Positions 26,172 to 34,573 of a DNA stretch of 34,628 bases are shown here, one piece after another. The DNA is from Dolichospermum sp. LEGE 00240. GTDB lineage: Bacteria > Cyanobacteriota > Cyanobacteriia > Cyanobacteriales > Nostocaceae. Numbering within the stretch: position 1 is the stretch's first letter; each line of letters begins with the position of its first letter. Both the position numbers and the translations under genes were made by a program. The stretch spans positions 1 through 34,628 of the forward strand of contig NZ_JADEVZ010000055.1 in NCBI RefSeq assembly GCF_015207875.1. Reading direction: 5' to 3'. Below the pieces are notes generated by a model that did not search any database, was not told the origin of the DNA, and was given only the letters and a program-made list of their open reading frames with translations.

Positions 26172-27464
26172 TTAGAAAATAAAAATTATTTGTATATCCC
26201 ATTCTCTATTTTGGCGCATAATTTGGATTTGTTGGATAAATTCACGGAAGTAAAATCTTCGTTCTACCTCTGATAAGTCTAACCAAAATTGAGGTATGGA
26301 TACAGATTGAGCTACAGAACGCAAATTCACAGGAGGAAGAATCGCTAACTTGGCTTGCAGTTCGGAAATTTCTGTGCGAAGTTTGTAAACTCTTAATTTT
26401 GCAGTTTCTATATCTAAAATTCCCGTTTCTATCAAAGTGGGTAATTGCTGGAGGATTTGTTGCTGACGAGATATGTTATTCTCTAAACTATTTTTAATTG
26501 CATCTAATTGGGGAAAATTTATCCCGGCGACAGCTAAAGGTAAATCTCGACAAATATTATCAATGGTTTTTTCTAAAACTACTTGGTAAGGGATAGCACG
26601 ACATTTAGGCTGTTGAGAGCAGTCTGTTGCACGTAAATATAAATACTCTTGATCCTGATGACGCTGGGTAACACTGGTGACAATCATCTGTGACTGACAC
26701 TGATGGCAAGTGACTAAACCAGCTAAAGAACGGGGCGCACTAGCTGTCCGCGATGGTAAGCGGCTGTTGCGTCGTAATATTCTATCAATTTGCGCTGCTT
26801 CCTCTCTGGATATAATTGCCGCATGAGTATTAGAGATAATTTCCCTGTTTTGATAGGCTGTATCACCGCGATAAACTGGATTAGTTAACCACCGTCTACC
26901 CGTGGTGACAGAAATATTTTTACTGTATTTTTTACCTATATAACGGACGGTAGCACGGACAGAACCATAGAGTAAAAAATATTCAAAAAAATCTTTAACA
27001 ACCGGTGAGGTAGTGCGATCAATAATATATTTACCCTGTCCTCTCCGGTAGCCATAGGGGGATTTTCCCGGTGGTGGTGAGGTTTCTAGGCGATTACGAG
27101 CGTGTCCCTGACGAATTCGGCGGCTACGTTGTTGATATTGAATTTCTGGTAATAATTGTAGTAGTTCGGCGGGGATTTGACTAGATTTGGAAGCATAGGG
27201 TTGTTGTGTCGTAATGACTATGACTCCCATTGTTTCTATTTGATTAAGGCGATCGCTCACTTGGGATAAACTATCACCTAATTCTTCTAATCGGCGCAGC
27301 AGCAGATAATTTATAGTTTCGGTTTGACAATCAATTAATAATTGTTGTAATTGGGTGCGTTTTCCCAAATCTTCATAAATTTTATCTACTTCCCAACCCC
27401 AATCATCTGGACTGGGAACGGTATCTAATAATGGATCAGTATAAATATAAACAATTATTTTCAT
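26172..27464 (-). CDS. Serine-recombinase-like protein lacking catalytic residues
   Basis: A 430-residue protein with the layout of a large serine recombinase: degenerate resolvase domain (1-100), recombinase DNA-binding domain (about 125-235, with PPGKSPYGYRRGQ and a NPVYRGDTAY-type segment), zinc ribbon (Cys253, Cys256, Cys282, Cys288) and a coiled coil (about 310-375). Where active enzymes have Y-x-R-V-S-[ST], this reads YIYTDP (6-11), so the nucleophilic Ser and its Arg are missing. The DRLxRS motif reads EELGDS (60-65). The frame is intact over 430 codons, so loss of catalysis looks tolerated or selected. It may bind DNA without cutting. No attachment sites or prophage genes are nearby. 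Confidence 0.85.
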   Translation of the reverse strand: MKIIVYIYTDPLLDTVPSPDDWGWEVDKIYEDLGKRTQLQQLLIDCQTETINYLLLRRLEELGDSLSQVSDRLNQIETMGVIVITTQQPYASKSSQIPAELLQLLPEIQYQQRSRRIRQGHARNRLETSPPPGKSPYGYRRGQGKYIIDRTTSPVVKDFFEYFLLYGSVRATVRYIGKKYSKNISVTTGRRWLTNPVYRGDTAYQNREIISNTHAAIISREEAAQIDRILRRNSRLPSRTASAPRSLAGLVTCHQCQSQMIVTSVTQRHQDQEYLYLRATDCSQQPKCRAIPYQVVLEKTIDNICRDLPLAVAGINFPQLDAIKNSLENNISRQQQILQQLPTLIETGILDIETAKLRVYKLRTEISELQAKLAILPPVNLRSVAQSVSIPQFWLDLSEVERRFYFREFIQQIQIMRQNREWDIQIIFIF

Positions 27465-27900
27465 GATGTACTTTGATTTACTGCGATCTCCAGAGTTTAT
27501 TCACATTGATAAAAATCCCAATTAAATAATTGAAGTAGAACAATTACTCAATTATAAACTTAAAGAGATTTTACATATTTTTCAATCATATAGATGGCAT
27601 AGCATTTGGTTTATACCAGATAATATCCGATCTTAAAATCCATCCTCTTTCTTTAAGAGCTAATGCCAATTTTCAAGGTAGTCCTACTCTTAGATGGTAT
27701 TTATAGTCATTTTAAACTATTCCAGACTTTCTCTCTTTGATTATTTCATAATTCCATCCTCGAATAGCGAATAGGTCTCCCTAAATCTGTTAATATCAAA
27801 AAACCCCCTAGAAATCCAGTACCCCTGTAACAATAATCTATCATAGATGACATATAAGCACAACGCTGTAAACACTAACCACCGGATAGGGAAAATAGTC
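27465..27900. other. Intergenic region upstream of the TPR gene
   Basis: About 430 AT-rich bases between divergent genes. I see no repeat, RNA gene or convincing small gene. An ATG at 27847 is in frame with the TPR gene but precedes the signal peptide without a ribosome site. Confidence 0.4.
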
Positions 27901-30072
27901 ATGAAGAACAAAAACCCCTTATGCTCAAATAAGGCTTTAAAAAACGCCATTTTCTTGTCACCCTTGCTGCTATCAACGGCTTTTATCGGTGGGTATCCTG
28001 TACCATCTGCTACGGCTCAGGTACTATCAAATCAGGAACGGGAAGAATTAGCACGACTGCGACAAGAAACCCGCACTCAAAAACAAGTGCAATCTGATTT
28101 TGAACAAGCTTTTACTCGCACGAATACCTTGCTTAATATCTGGTTGACTATTTTAAGTTTATTTCCTGTGGCTTTAATTGCCATATTATGGTTTTTTCGT
28201 CGAGTCGTAATTAGGGAAATTGGAGAAAGAGCAATGCAGCAAATTCAAGGAATTGAAAATTTGCAAACTCAATTAACTACAGTTCAAGCAGAAGCAAAAC
28301 AACTGATTCAAGCATCTAAAAATACTACTCAAGAATTAGCACAGGAAGTTAATATCCTTAAACAAAAGATTCAAGGTGAGGAAGAAAATTTATCTATTCT
28401 TTTATCCGATTTACCCAAATCAAAACAAGAATTTTTAACAGCTTTAGAACATGAAGTTAAATCTGCTCAAGAAAACATCAGTAATTTAGAGTTTAGATTA
28501 AATACTCAACTAGAACAATTAACTTTATCTGCTCAACAGCAAAGAATTACAATCGACAATATCAAAAAGTTAGAATTTCAGTTATTTTCTCAATTTACCC
28601 AACTTAAATCAGAAGTGGAAAATCAAAAAGATATTGCTATTAGTGATATTGAAAAATCTCGCGTTGGTTTAATATCTCAATTTCAAGGGTTAGAGTCAGA
28701 AACTCAACAAGAGAAATTTCATATTGTTGAGAACTTAGCAAAACTACAATCAGAATTTAATAATGAATTATCTCAATTTGAATTAGATGTTAAAACTCAA
28801 AAAGATATAGTTATAGGTAATATCGCAACTCTTAATAATATATTTAAATCAGACATTACTGAATTAAAAACTGATATCCAAGTTCAAAAATATCAATTGC
28901 TTGAAGATTTGGCTGTATTACAAAGCGAATTTTCTCACCAACTAAGAGAATTACAAAATACAGCTATTCAACGACAACAGCAACTAATCGAGAATCTAGA
29001 AAAATCTGGAGGAGAATTTACATCTCAGTTTTCAGATTTACAAACCGACCTACACAAACAGCAAATTACTGTTCTGGGAAATCTGCAAAACTTAGAAATT
29101 GAATTTTCTCACCAACTAAGAGAATTACAAAATACAGCTATTCAACGACAACAGCAAACAATTGAGAATCTAGAAAAATCTGGAGGAGAATTTACATCTC
29201 AGTTTTCAGACTTACAAACTGATGTACAAAAACAGCAAATTACTGTTCTGGAAAATCTGCAAAAATTAGAAATTGATGCTCAACAACGTAAAGACATAAT
29301 TCTCAAAGAATTAGCAGAAATTACACCTACAATACCACCAGCAATAAAACAAACATCAGAAGCATTACAACCACAAATTTCTATTGATGATTATCTGCAA
29401 GAAGCAGAAATACTATTTTTAGAAAAACGCCATGAAGATGCTTTGGCTATTTATGAACAACTCATTAAAATTCAACCAGAAAATCCAGAAAATTGGTTAA
29501 AGCGTGGAATAATACTCAATAGATTAAAACGTTACAAAGATGCTATAGCCTCCTATAATCAAGCTATCAAAATTAATCCTGAATATCATCAAGCTTGGTG
29601 TGATATTGGTGTGGCTTGTGGAAACTTAGGAAAACATCAAGAGGCTTTTAACTGTTTTGATAAAGCTACTAAAATTAAACCTGACGATGGAGTTGCTTGG
29701 GTAAATCGTGGTTTATCTTTGCTAGAATTAGAACGTTATGAAGATGCAGTTACTTCTTTTGATAAGGCTTTAGAATTTCAACCCAACTCTCCCAAGGTTT
29801 GGGATAAACGCGGTTACACATTAGTAATGTTGGGAGAAGATAATCAAGCAATCATCAGCTTTGATAAAGCACTAGAAATTAAACCTGATTATTCTAGTGC
29901 CTATTATAACAAAGCTGCCTGTTATGCACTACAAAGAAAGATTGAATTAGCTTTAGAAAATCTGCAAAAAGCCATTGAATTTAATCCCAGTTATCGAGAA
30001 GATGCTGCAAGTGATATTGATTTTGATGAGATTAAAAATGATCCAGGTTTTCAAACATTAATTCAGAGTTGA
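27901..30072 (+). CDS. Signal-peptide, coiled-coil and TPR-repeat protein
   Basis: A 723-residue protein. I start at the ATG at 27901 (AGGG about 9 bases upstream; MKNKNPL begins a signal-like segment ending SATAQ, about residue 39). A membrane helix (LLNIWLTILSLFPVALIAILWFF, about 77-99) is followed by about 390 residues of Gln/Glu-rich coiled coil. This includes a near-perfect tandem duplication of 58 residues (about 343-400 and 401-458; 174-base DNA period at 28927 and 29101). Six TPR units follow (about 495-715; YNQAIKINPEYHQAW is one). It probably scaffolds a complex at the membrane. If the first segment is cleaved, the TPRs' side of the membrane depends on the second helix. Function is unknown. 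Confidence 0.85.
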   Translation: MKNKNPLCSNKALKNAIFLSPLLLSTAFIGGYPVPSATAQVLSNQEREELARLRQETRTQKQVQSDFEQAFTRTNTLLNIWLTILSLFPVALIAILWFFRRVVIREIGERAMQQIQGIENLQTQLTTVQAEAKQLIQASKNTTQELAQEVNILKQKIQGEEENLSILLSDLPKSKQEFLTALEHEVKSAQENISNLEFRLNTQLEQLTLSAQQQRITIDNIKKLEFQLFSQFTQLKSEVENQKDIAISDIEKSRVGLISQFQGLESETQQEKFHIVENLAKLQSEFNNELSQFELDVKTQKDIVIGNIATLNNIFKSDITELKTDIQVQKYQLLEDLAVLQSEFSHQLRELQNTAIQRQQQLIENLEKSGGEFTSQFSDLQTDLHKQQITVLGNLQNLEIEFSHQLRELQNTAIQRQQQTIENLEKSGGEFTSQFSDLQTDVQKQQITVLENLQKLEIDAQQRKDIILKELAEITPTIPPAIKQTSEALQPQISIDDYLQEAEILFLEKRHEDALAIYEQLIKIQPENPENWLKRGIILNRLKRYKDAIASYNQAIKINPEYHQAWCDIGVACGNLGKHQEAFNCFDKATKIKPDDGVAWVNRGLSLLELERYEDAVTSFDKALEFQPNSPKVWDKRGYTLVMLGEDNQAIISFDKALEIKPDYSSAYYNKAACYALQRKIELALENLQKAIEFNPSYREDAASDIDFDEIKNDPGFQTLIQS

Positions 30073-30101
30073 TGCTAGGAAAACTACATTGTTAAAGTTT
30101 T

Positions 30102-30129
30102 GGTTGGGTTTTTTCATGTCAACCCAACC
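30102..30129. terminator. Hairpin between convergent TPR and KTSC genes
   Basis: GGTTGGGTT (30102-30110) and AACCCAACC (30121-30129) form a perfect 9-base stem with a 10-base loop. The words TAGGTTGGGTT / AACCCAACCTA are a common dispersed repeat in cyanobacteria, so this may be a repeat serving as a terminator for both genes. Confidence 0.6.
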
Positions 30130-30295
30130 TACAGTTTCTTGAATCTAATAATCCTCATCATATATATTGTCTATGCAATCGCATTCATAATTGCCTTTGA
30201 TTTCTTGATTGAAAAATTCACCAATGGAATCTGCTGAATGAAAATCTTCCCAAGTTTCTGCTTCTACATCAAAATAAGCTGTTACGCAGTTAAAT

Positions 30296-31407
30296 TTAAT
30301 AAACGGCATTACCTTTATTTTTAATTTTGCGCTCCCATTTAATAATAAGACCTCCTTCACTTAGCAATTTATTTAACAACTCTTCTAGCTGTGATACTGA
30401 TTGAAATAATCTATGAGCTATATATATATATTCTTTTGCGGAATGCCAAACTAATTCAATTAAATTATAATCTGGACTATACGGTGGTAAAAATTCCAAA
30501 ATAATATTTGGCATTTCTGACTCAATCCGAGCTAAAATATCTTTTCTTTTATGAAAACTGGCATTATCTAAAATAATAACTATCTTGGCAGAATTATTCT
30601 GAAAACTTTCGATTTGATTCCCTTGTTCTATCCATTCTTGTCTTAGAAAATTATTCAATGATGTCAACTGTTCATAAAAAACATCTGCATTCCCCTTTTT
30701 TATGACAAAATTAATTCTTTTTTTGTCATGATAACGCAACCCTCCCATAATATTTACCCTTCCTCTTCTTCTTTGTCCTGTTACTTTTTTCTGTTCCCTT
30801 TCTTTCCCCATGTTTTTCTTCTTATCACTCTCAAACTAAATCCGCTTTCGTCCCAAAACCATACCTGTAAACGCTCTGGCGTTTCTTTAGTTATTTTTAA
30901 ATATTCTGCTAATTTTTCTTTAAATAACTTCCGTTTCTCTGGATTCTGTTTGTCTTCCAAGCTATATCTTGCCCAAAGGTAAACATACTTTTTTTTCGCT
31001 AAGATTCTCCTTACCTGAGAACCACTTAACTTAATTCCTGTTACTGATTCTAGATATGTTGCTAATCTAGCCGCCGTCCAACGACCAAATTCATAGCCAT
31101 ATTCTGCCGGCTCTTTTTCTATTATTTCTAATAATAATTCTTCATATTCTTTGGTAACTTTACGGAAGTTACCTTCTCTTCTCCCATCCAAAAAACTTTC
31201 TAGGTTATCAGGATCTCCATGTACTGCCCAATATGCTACTGTTGGATATGCGATATCTAAAAAATTACTAATTTCTTGGTAAGTTTTCCCATCATTCATC
31301 AACAACAAGATGAGTATCTTCTCTCTTATGTATGGGTTTTCTTGCTCTTTTAGGTTTTTTAATAGCTTTTCTCTCTGCTCTTGTGATAGATGGTTTTTTG
31401 CTGGCAT
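30296..31407 (-). CDS. IS630-type DDE transposase, made by -1 ribosomal frameshift
   Basis: Frame one (31407-30781, 208 codons) carries the helix-turn-helix DNA-binding half (for example GKTYQEISNFLDIAYPTVAY and GRWTAARLATYLE) and the first catalytic Asp in WFWDESGF. Frame two (30811-30296) carries the second Asp (VIILDNASFHKR) and the Glu in the hallmark LPPYSPDYNLIELVW. A shift of -1 at A AAA AAG (30790-30784), just before the frame-one stop TAA (30783-30781), joins them as ...GNRKK-VTGQ... into about 370 residues, the normal size for the family. Both halves look intact, so the element may be active. Confidence 0.9.
30781..30790 (-). promoter_or_regulatory. Programmed -1 frameshift site of the transposase
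   Basis: On the minus strand, frame one reads AGA AAA AAG TAA. The heptamer A AAA AAG fits X XXY YYZ exactly and is the classic bacterial slippery sequence (as in dnaX and IS3-type elements). A GAAAGGGAAC purine run just upstream could act as a weak ribosome-binding stimulator. I did not identify a downstream hairpin. Confidence 0.82.
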
Positions 31408-31825
31408 ACTTCCTGGTGATTGCTTATTAACTTAATTTTATATTATACAATCAAGCTGCACAACAGCTTATTGGTAAACTTCACCACTTTGGAATTCTAC
31501 TTGCAAAATTTGTGAATCAGCATCATAACCAATTGCATAAGCTACAGAAGAATTAACTGATAGCATGGAAATTTCCTCTTCATTAGTTACAGTATCAGAA
31601 ATTACCTCATTTAGTTGTTCTAAGCCTTCATAAGCTTCGACTGGTAGGGAACAGGTTAAAATCCGCGCAGTAGAACCAGCTTTGTTAGCACAAACAATCA
31701 ACAATTGTTCTACCTTGACTAATTAATTGAGAGAATTTAGGATATACTGTTTTTTCAAGCATAATGCAGTCAGTTAAGACGCATATTTTCGTGACTTTTA
31801 ATTGAGTTTTCACTCCTTTTTACCT

Positions 31826-32020
31826 ATGACAATTAAACTCATTATTCCTGGAATGGCTTGTTCTGCTTGTGCTAGTAATATAACCAAAGCAGTTATAGCC
31901 ATTGACGCTCATGCTATTGTGGAAGCTGATACCAAAACCAAGTTTGTCAATGTAGAAACTCAAACTTCGGAATCTGTTATTAGAGAAGCTTTAATTGCTG
32001 CTGGTTATCCACCTTCTTAG
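31826..32020 (+). CDS. Heavy-metal-associated (CopZ/Atx1-like) copper chaperone
   Basis: A 64-residue HMA-domain protein of ferredoxin-like beta-alpha-beta-beta-alpha-beta fold. The metal site is GMACSAC (MxCxxC, Cys13 and Cys16 region) in MTIKLIIPGMACSACASNI, and the last strand ends AALIAAGYPPS-like (EALIAAGY). Cyanobacterial Atx1 proteins pass Cu(I) to thylakoid and plasma-membrane ATPases. I start at the ATG at 31826; an upstream TTG at 31802 would add eight residues not expected in the family. No copper ATPase is adjacent. Confidence 0.9.
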   Translation: MTIKLIIPGMACSACASNITKAVIAIDAHAIVEADTKTKFVNVETQTSESVIREALIAAGYPPS

Positions 32021-32165
32021 CAAGATGTTCTCAAAGTAATAAACATTTTCTAACCACCTTTCAAATGATTTTGTAAGTTAATACATCACTACTGCTATCA
32101 TAAGGCGAAGTTTTTATCTCCGAGCCTGTGTGCACTGAAAAAACCTACTATTGATTGCCTTTTAT

Positions 32166-32198
32166 ATCCCCAGCTTCTTGACAAAGTTGGGGATTTTT
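32166..32198 (+). terminator. Rho-independent terminator
   Basis: ATCCCCAGCTT (32166-32176) pairs with AAGTTGGGGAT (32184-32194) in an 11-base stem with one G-U pair and a seven-base loop, followed by TTTTT. It lies 145 bases after the HMA gene and points in the right direction for it. Confidence 0.65.
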
Positions 32199-32251
32199 GT
32201 ATTTACAGCAGTTCCTGATGTTATGAGGCACAGTTTTTTATCGCCAAACAA

Positions 32252-32274
32252 GTAGGGGCGCAAGGCCTGCGCCC
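32252..32274. repeat. Dispersed GC-rich palindromic repeat
   Basis: GTAGGGGCGCAAGGCCTGCG followed by CCC is the third copy of the repeat at 7952-7973 and 8770-8792. The central GGCGCAAGGCCTGCGCC can form a hairpin. Confidence 0.6.
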
Positions 32275-32603
32275 TCTATTGTATTTCATGAGAGCGGGAA
32301 TTTTTGTATAACCGATAATAAATCATTATTTGTAATATCAAACAACCATGATTTTGTCATGAAATTATATTTTTGCTATATACAATTAATCGTTATATTA
32401 TCAAATGTTAATTAATTTATTTTTCTTCCTGGAATCGTTTATTAAAAATTAGTTTATTCGTGATTAAAATATCTTTTTGTATTACCGATTCATAGTAGTA
32501 ATTAAAAAGAAGAAATAACCAACAATTTCAAATTATTGTACTTGCAGATTTTGACAAAATTACCTTGTCAAAAAATATTGCTATTCTTAAGGCTTAAATA
32601 CTT

Positions 32604-34061
32604 ATGTCATTGGATATTTATCAAAACATCTCCTCTCAACAAGAAATCAATTACACCGGTATTTCCCAAACAAATCCCCTTGAAAATCCCACCGACAATA
32701 GTATAAGTTGGGGTAATCATAGTAATTCTTCTCAACATAATCTAGAAGCAAACTCTCCTATAGCTAGTAATACCAGCTATAACTCTAACAATGGCTATGG
32801 CCTAGTCAACGCCGGATTAGCCGTCAGTAAAGCCGCAGGTGTTAGTCCCTATACAGATGCTCCTAACTTGGGTGGCAATAACTGGGGTGCGGATCTAATC
32901 AAAGCCCCCACAGCTTGGAATAACGGATATACAGGACAAGGAATTATTGTTGCCGTACTAGATACAGGTGTAGACTACAACCATCAAGACTTAAAAAATA
33001 ATATTTGGAGTAACGCCAAAGAAATAGCTGGTAATGGAATAGACGATGATGGTAACGGCTATGTTGACGATGTTCAAGGTTGGAACTTTGACAGCAGCAA
33101 TAATAATATTTTAGACAACAATGGTCATGGAACCCATGTTTCAGGAACTATAGCCGCAGAAAACAACAGTATTGGAGTTACCGGCATAGCCTATAACTCT
33201 AAAATTATGCCAGTCAAAGTCCTAGATGCCAATGGCTCAGGTTCTTACTCAAGTATCACCAAAGGAATTTATTACGCGGTTGATAATGGCGCAAATGTAA
33301 TTAACCTCAGTCTAGGAGGTAATTCCTCTAAGGATACTCTTAAGTCAGCTATTGAATATGCCAGTAATAAAGGCGTAATGGTCGTCATGGCAGCAGGTAA
33401 TAATAGTGACGCACTTCCATCCTATCCTGCCCGCTACGCCTATAATTCAGGAATTGCCGTAGGTGCAGTAGATAAAAATAATAATCTTGCAGATTTTTCT
33501 AACCGATCTGGTTCTCAAGAAATCACCTATGTTACCGCTCCAGGCGTTGATGTTTACTCCACAATACCCAATGATCAATATGCCAATTACAATGGTACAT
33601 CTATGGCAGCCCCTCATATTGCCGGCGTAGTCGCTCTCATGCTTAGTGCTAACCCTAACTTAACTGATATCCAAGTTCGCCAAATTATTATCAGTACATC
33701 TGCAAATAGCACTAATCCTCCAGATCCAACAACCCCTACACAACCGGGTTTAAAAATGCCATCTTTCTTCCCTCCTCTAGACTCTTTTTTCCCTCTACAA
33801 CTAATCAATATAGTATCAAAATTACCTTTAGTCCTCCAATCCCAATCCCCAAGCTCAATTCCCCTTGCTTCCGTTATCGTCTCCATTAGCAGCGAAAATC
33901 AGTTAAAGTTGTGTTTCGATAATCTGGAAACATCACCCACACGGCAGTCCAGTTACTCTAACGAAAAACTAACAAATCCCTTCCTTATCCAACTAACACT
34001 GCATTACTACGACAGCCCTGCAAGCAACAACCTTAAAAATAGTATTGAGAATCAAGATTAG
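32604..34061 (+). CDS. Subtilisin-like serine protease (S8)
   Basis: A 485-residue subtilase with a complete triad: Asp120 (VAVLDTGVDYNHQDL), His165 (NGHGTHVSGT) and Ser333 (GTSMAAPHIAGV), plus oxyanion Asn256 (AAGNNS). A Ca-binding-like GNGIDDDGNGYVDD lies at 143-156. It has no signal peptide. The first about 100 residues are Asn/Ser-rich with GYGLVNAGLAVSKAAG and NWGADLIKAPTAWNNGYTGQG, as in large cyanobacterial secreted proteases that use C-terminal secretion signals. Residues about 370-485 are a Pro/Ser-rich, low-complexity tail unlike known domains. The stop TAG is the first three bases of a MITE; without that insertion, six more residues would follow before TGA. The start is the first ATG, with a weak ribosome site. 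Confidence 0.9.
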   Translation: MSLDIYQNISSQQEINYTGISQTNPLENPTDNSISWGNHSNSSQHNLEANSPIASNTSYNSNNGYGLVNAGLAVSKAAGVSPYTDAPNLGGNNWGADLIKAPTAWNNGYTGQGIIVAVLDTGVDYNHQDLKNNIWSNAKEIAGNGIDDDGNGYVDDVQGWNFDSSNNNILDNNGHGTHVSGTIAAENNSIGVTGIAYNSKIMPVKVLDANGSGSYSSITKGIYYAVDNGANVINLSLGGNSSKDTLKSAIEYASNKGVMVVMAAGNNSDALPSYPARYAYNSGIAVGAVDKNNNLADFSNRSGSQEITYVTAPGVDVYSTIPNDQYANYNGTSMAAPHIAGVVALMLSANPNLTDIQVRQIIISTSANSTNPPDPTTPTQPGLKMPSFFPPLDSFFPLQLINIVSKLPLVLQSQSPSSIPLASVIVSISSENQLKLCFDNLETSPTRQSSYSNEKLTNPFLIQLTLHYYDSPASNNLKNSIENQD

Positions 34062-34261
34062 GACTTACGCATTGACAGGATCAACCAAATATGAGGTATG
34101 GGTTTTGGGCATTTTAACGTGATTTTTTGATTATTTTTGAGCGATAGCGAAGCGCTGCTGCAAGCAGTTCGCTATTGAACAGAAGTTAATCGCCTAAAGC
34201 CTGAAACGACGGATTTTCGTTCATTCACATCATGGTTAATTTGTATAGTGCGTAAGTCCTA
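34059..34261. mobile_element. MITE, family D, with perfect 13-base ends and 5-base target duplication
   Basis: A 203-base element beginning TAGGACTTACGCA and ending TGCGTAAGTCCTA, perfect inverted repeats. It is flanked by AAGAT direct repeats (34054-34058 and 34262-34266). The interior has GCGATAGCGAAGCGCTGCTG followed by CAAGCAGTTCGCT, able to fold, and no coding capacity. GGACTTACGCA ends are common in cyanobacterial genomes. Confidence 0.88.
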
Positions 34262-34440
34262 AAGATGATGAAAATTTTTGGACATGATTCAACCTACCTC
34301 ACCAGAAAAAATACAGCACTATCCCCAAAAATGGACTAATCCAAATAAACTGTAGCCAGAGAAAATCCTTTCCAGTTAACCATCTCCAGCTTTCTACCCC
34401 AACAAATTACCCACCCCCAAAAAAATATTTGCCAAACCCC

Positions 34441-34469
34441 TTGACAGAAAAAGGAAGGATTGATATGTT
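34441..34469 (+). promoter_or_regulatory. Strong sigma70-type promoter, probably of an rRNA operon
   Basis: TTGACA (34441-34446), a 17-base spacer and TATGTT (34464-34469) preceded by TG-A (extended -10) make a near-ideal promoter. No protein gene follows to the window end at 34628. The leader contains a boxA-like element, which points to a 16S rRNA gene starting just beyond the window. Confidence 0.6.
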
Positions 34470-34556
34470 AGATAAGTGCCGAAAGAAAGAAACAACTCCC
34501 AGGCAACTGAACCGAGAAAAAATAATACTTTGAAAGAATAGATTAAACCAATCCTC

Positions 34557-34573
34557 GTCTTTAAGATAATTTT
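34557..34573 (+). promoter_or_regulatory. boxA-like antitermination element in the leader
   Basis: GTCTTTAAGATAATTTT resembles the E. coli rrn boxA (CTCTTTAACAATTTA) and lies about 90 bases after the -10 hexamer. Together with the promoter it suggests an rRNA operon leader. The remaining bases to 34628 have no plausible coding frame. Confidence 0.5.

Larger units (their letters stand above)
30275..31470 (-). mobile_element. IS630-family insertion sequence
   Basis: A complete element of 1192 bases between duplicated TA dinucleotides (30275-30276 and 31469-31470). The inverted ends are AGCTGTTACGCAG on the left and CTGCACAACAGCT on the right, 13 positions with two mismatches. It encodes one transposase in two overlapping frames on the minus strand. 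TA target duplication and the DDE transposase fit the IS630/Tc1/mariner superfamily. Its ends match the two family A MITEs at 2985 and 6382. Confidence 0.92.
30145..31704 (-). pseudogene. KTSC-domain protein gene interrupted by an IS630-type element
   Basis: Two fragments on the same strand, 31704-31469 and 30276-30145, join in frame when the IS and one TA copy are removed: ...GEVYQ plus YFDVEAET... The restored 121-residue protein would contain a full KTSC domain (SSVAYAIGYDADSQILQVEF, then GEVYQYFDV, then SADSIGEFFNQEIKGNY), followed by an acidic tail ending NIYDEDY. KTSC domains are small and of uncertain function, often near nucleic-acid enzymes. The upstream fragment now stops at TAA made by CAA-TAA at the IS border. 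It seems to start at TTG (31704), with AAGG about 8 bases before, so the start is uncertain. Confidence 0.88.
32021..32603. other. Intergenic region with hairpin and palindromic repeat
   Basis: About 580 noncoding bases. It holds the terminator hairpin at 32166-32198 and the dispersed GTAGGGGCGCAAGGCCTGCG-type palindrome at 32252-32274. A very AT-rich stretch (about 32300-32600) precedes the protease gene. I see no additional gene. Confidence 0.5.

Noticed and set aside
27741-27950. Minus-strand open frame overlapping the start of the TPR gene
   Set aside because: It overlaps the signal-peptide coding region on the opposite strand and lacks any supporting feature.
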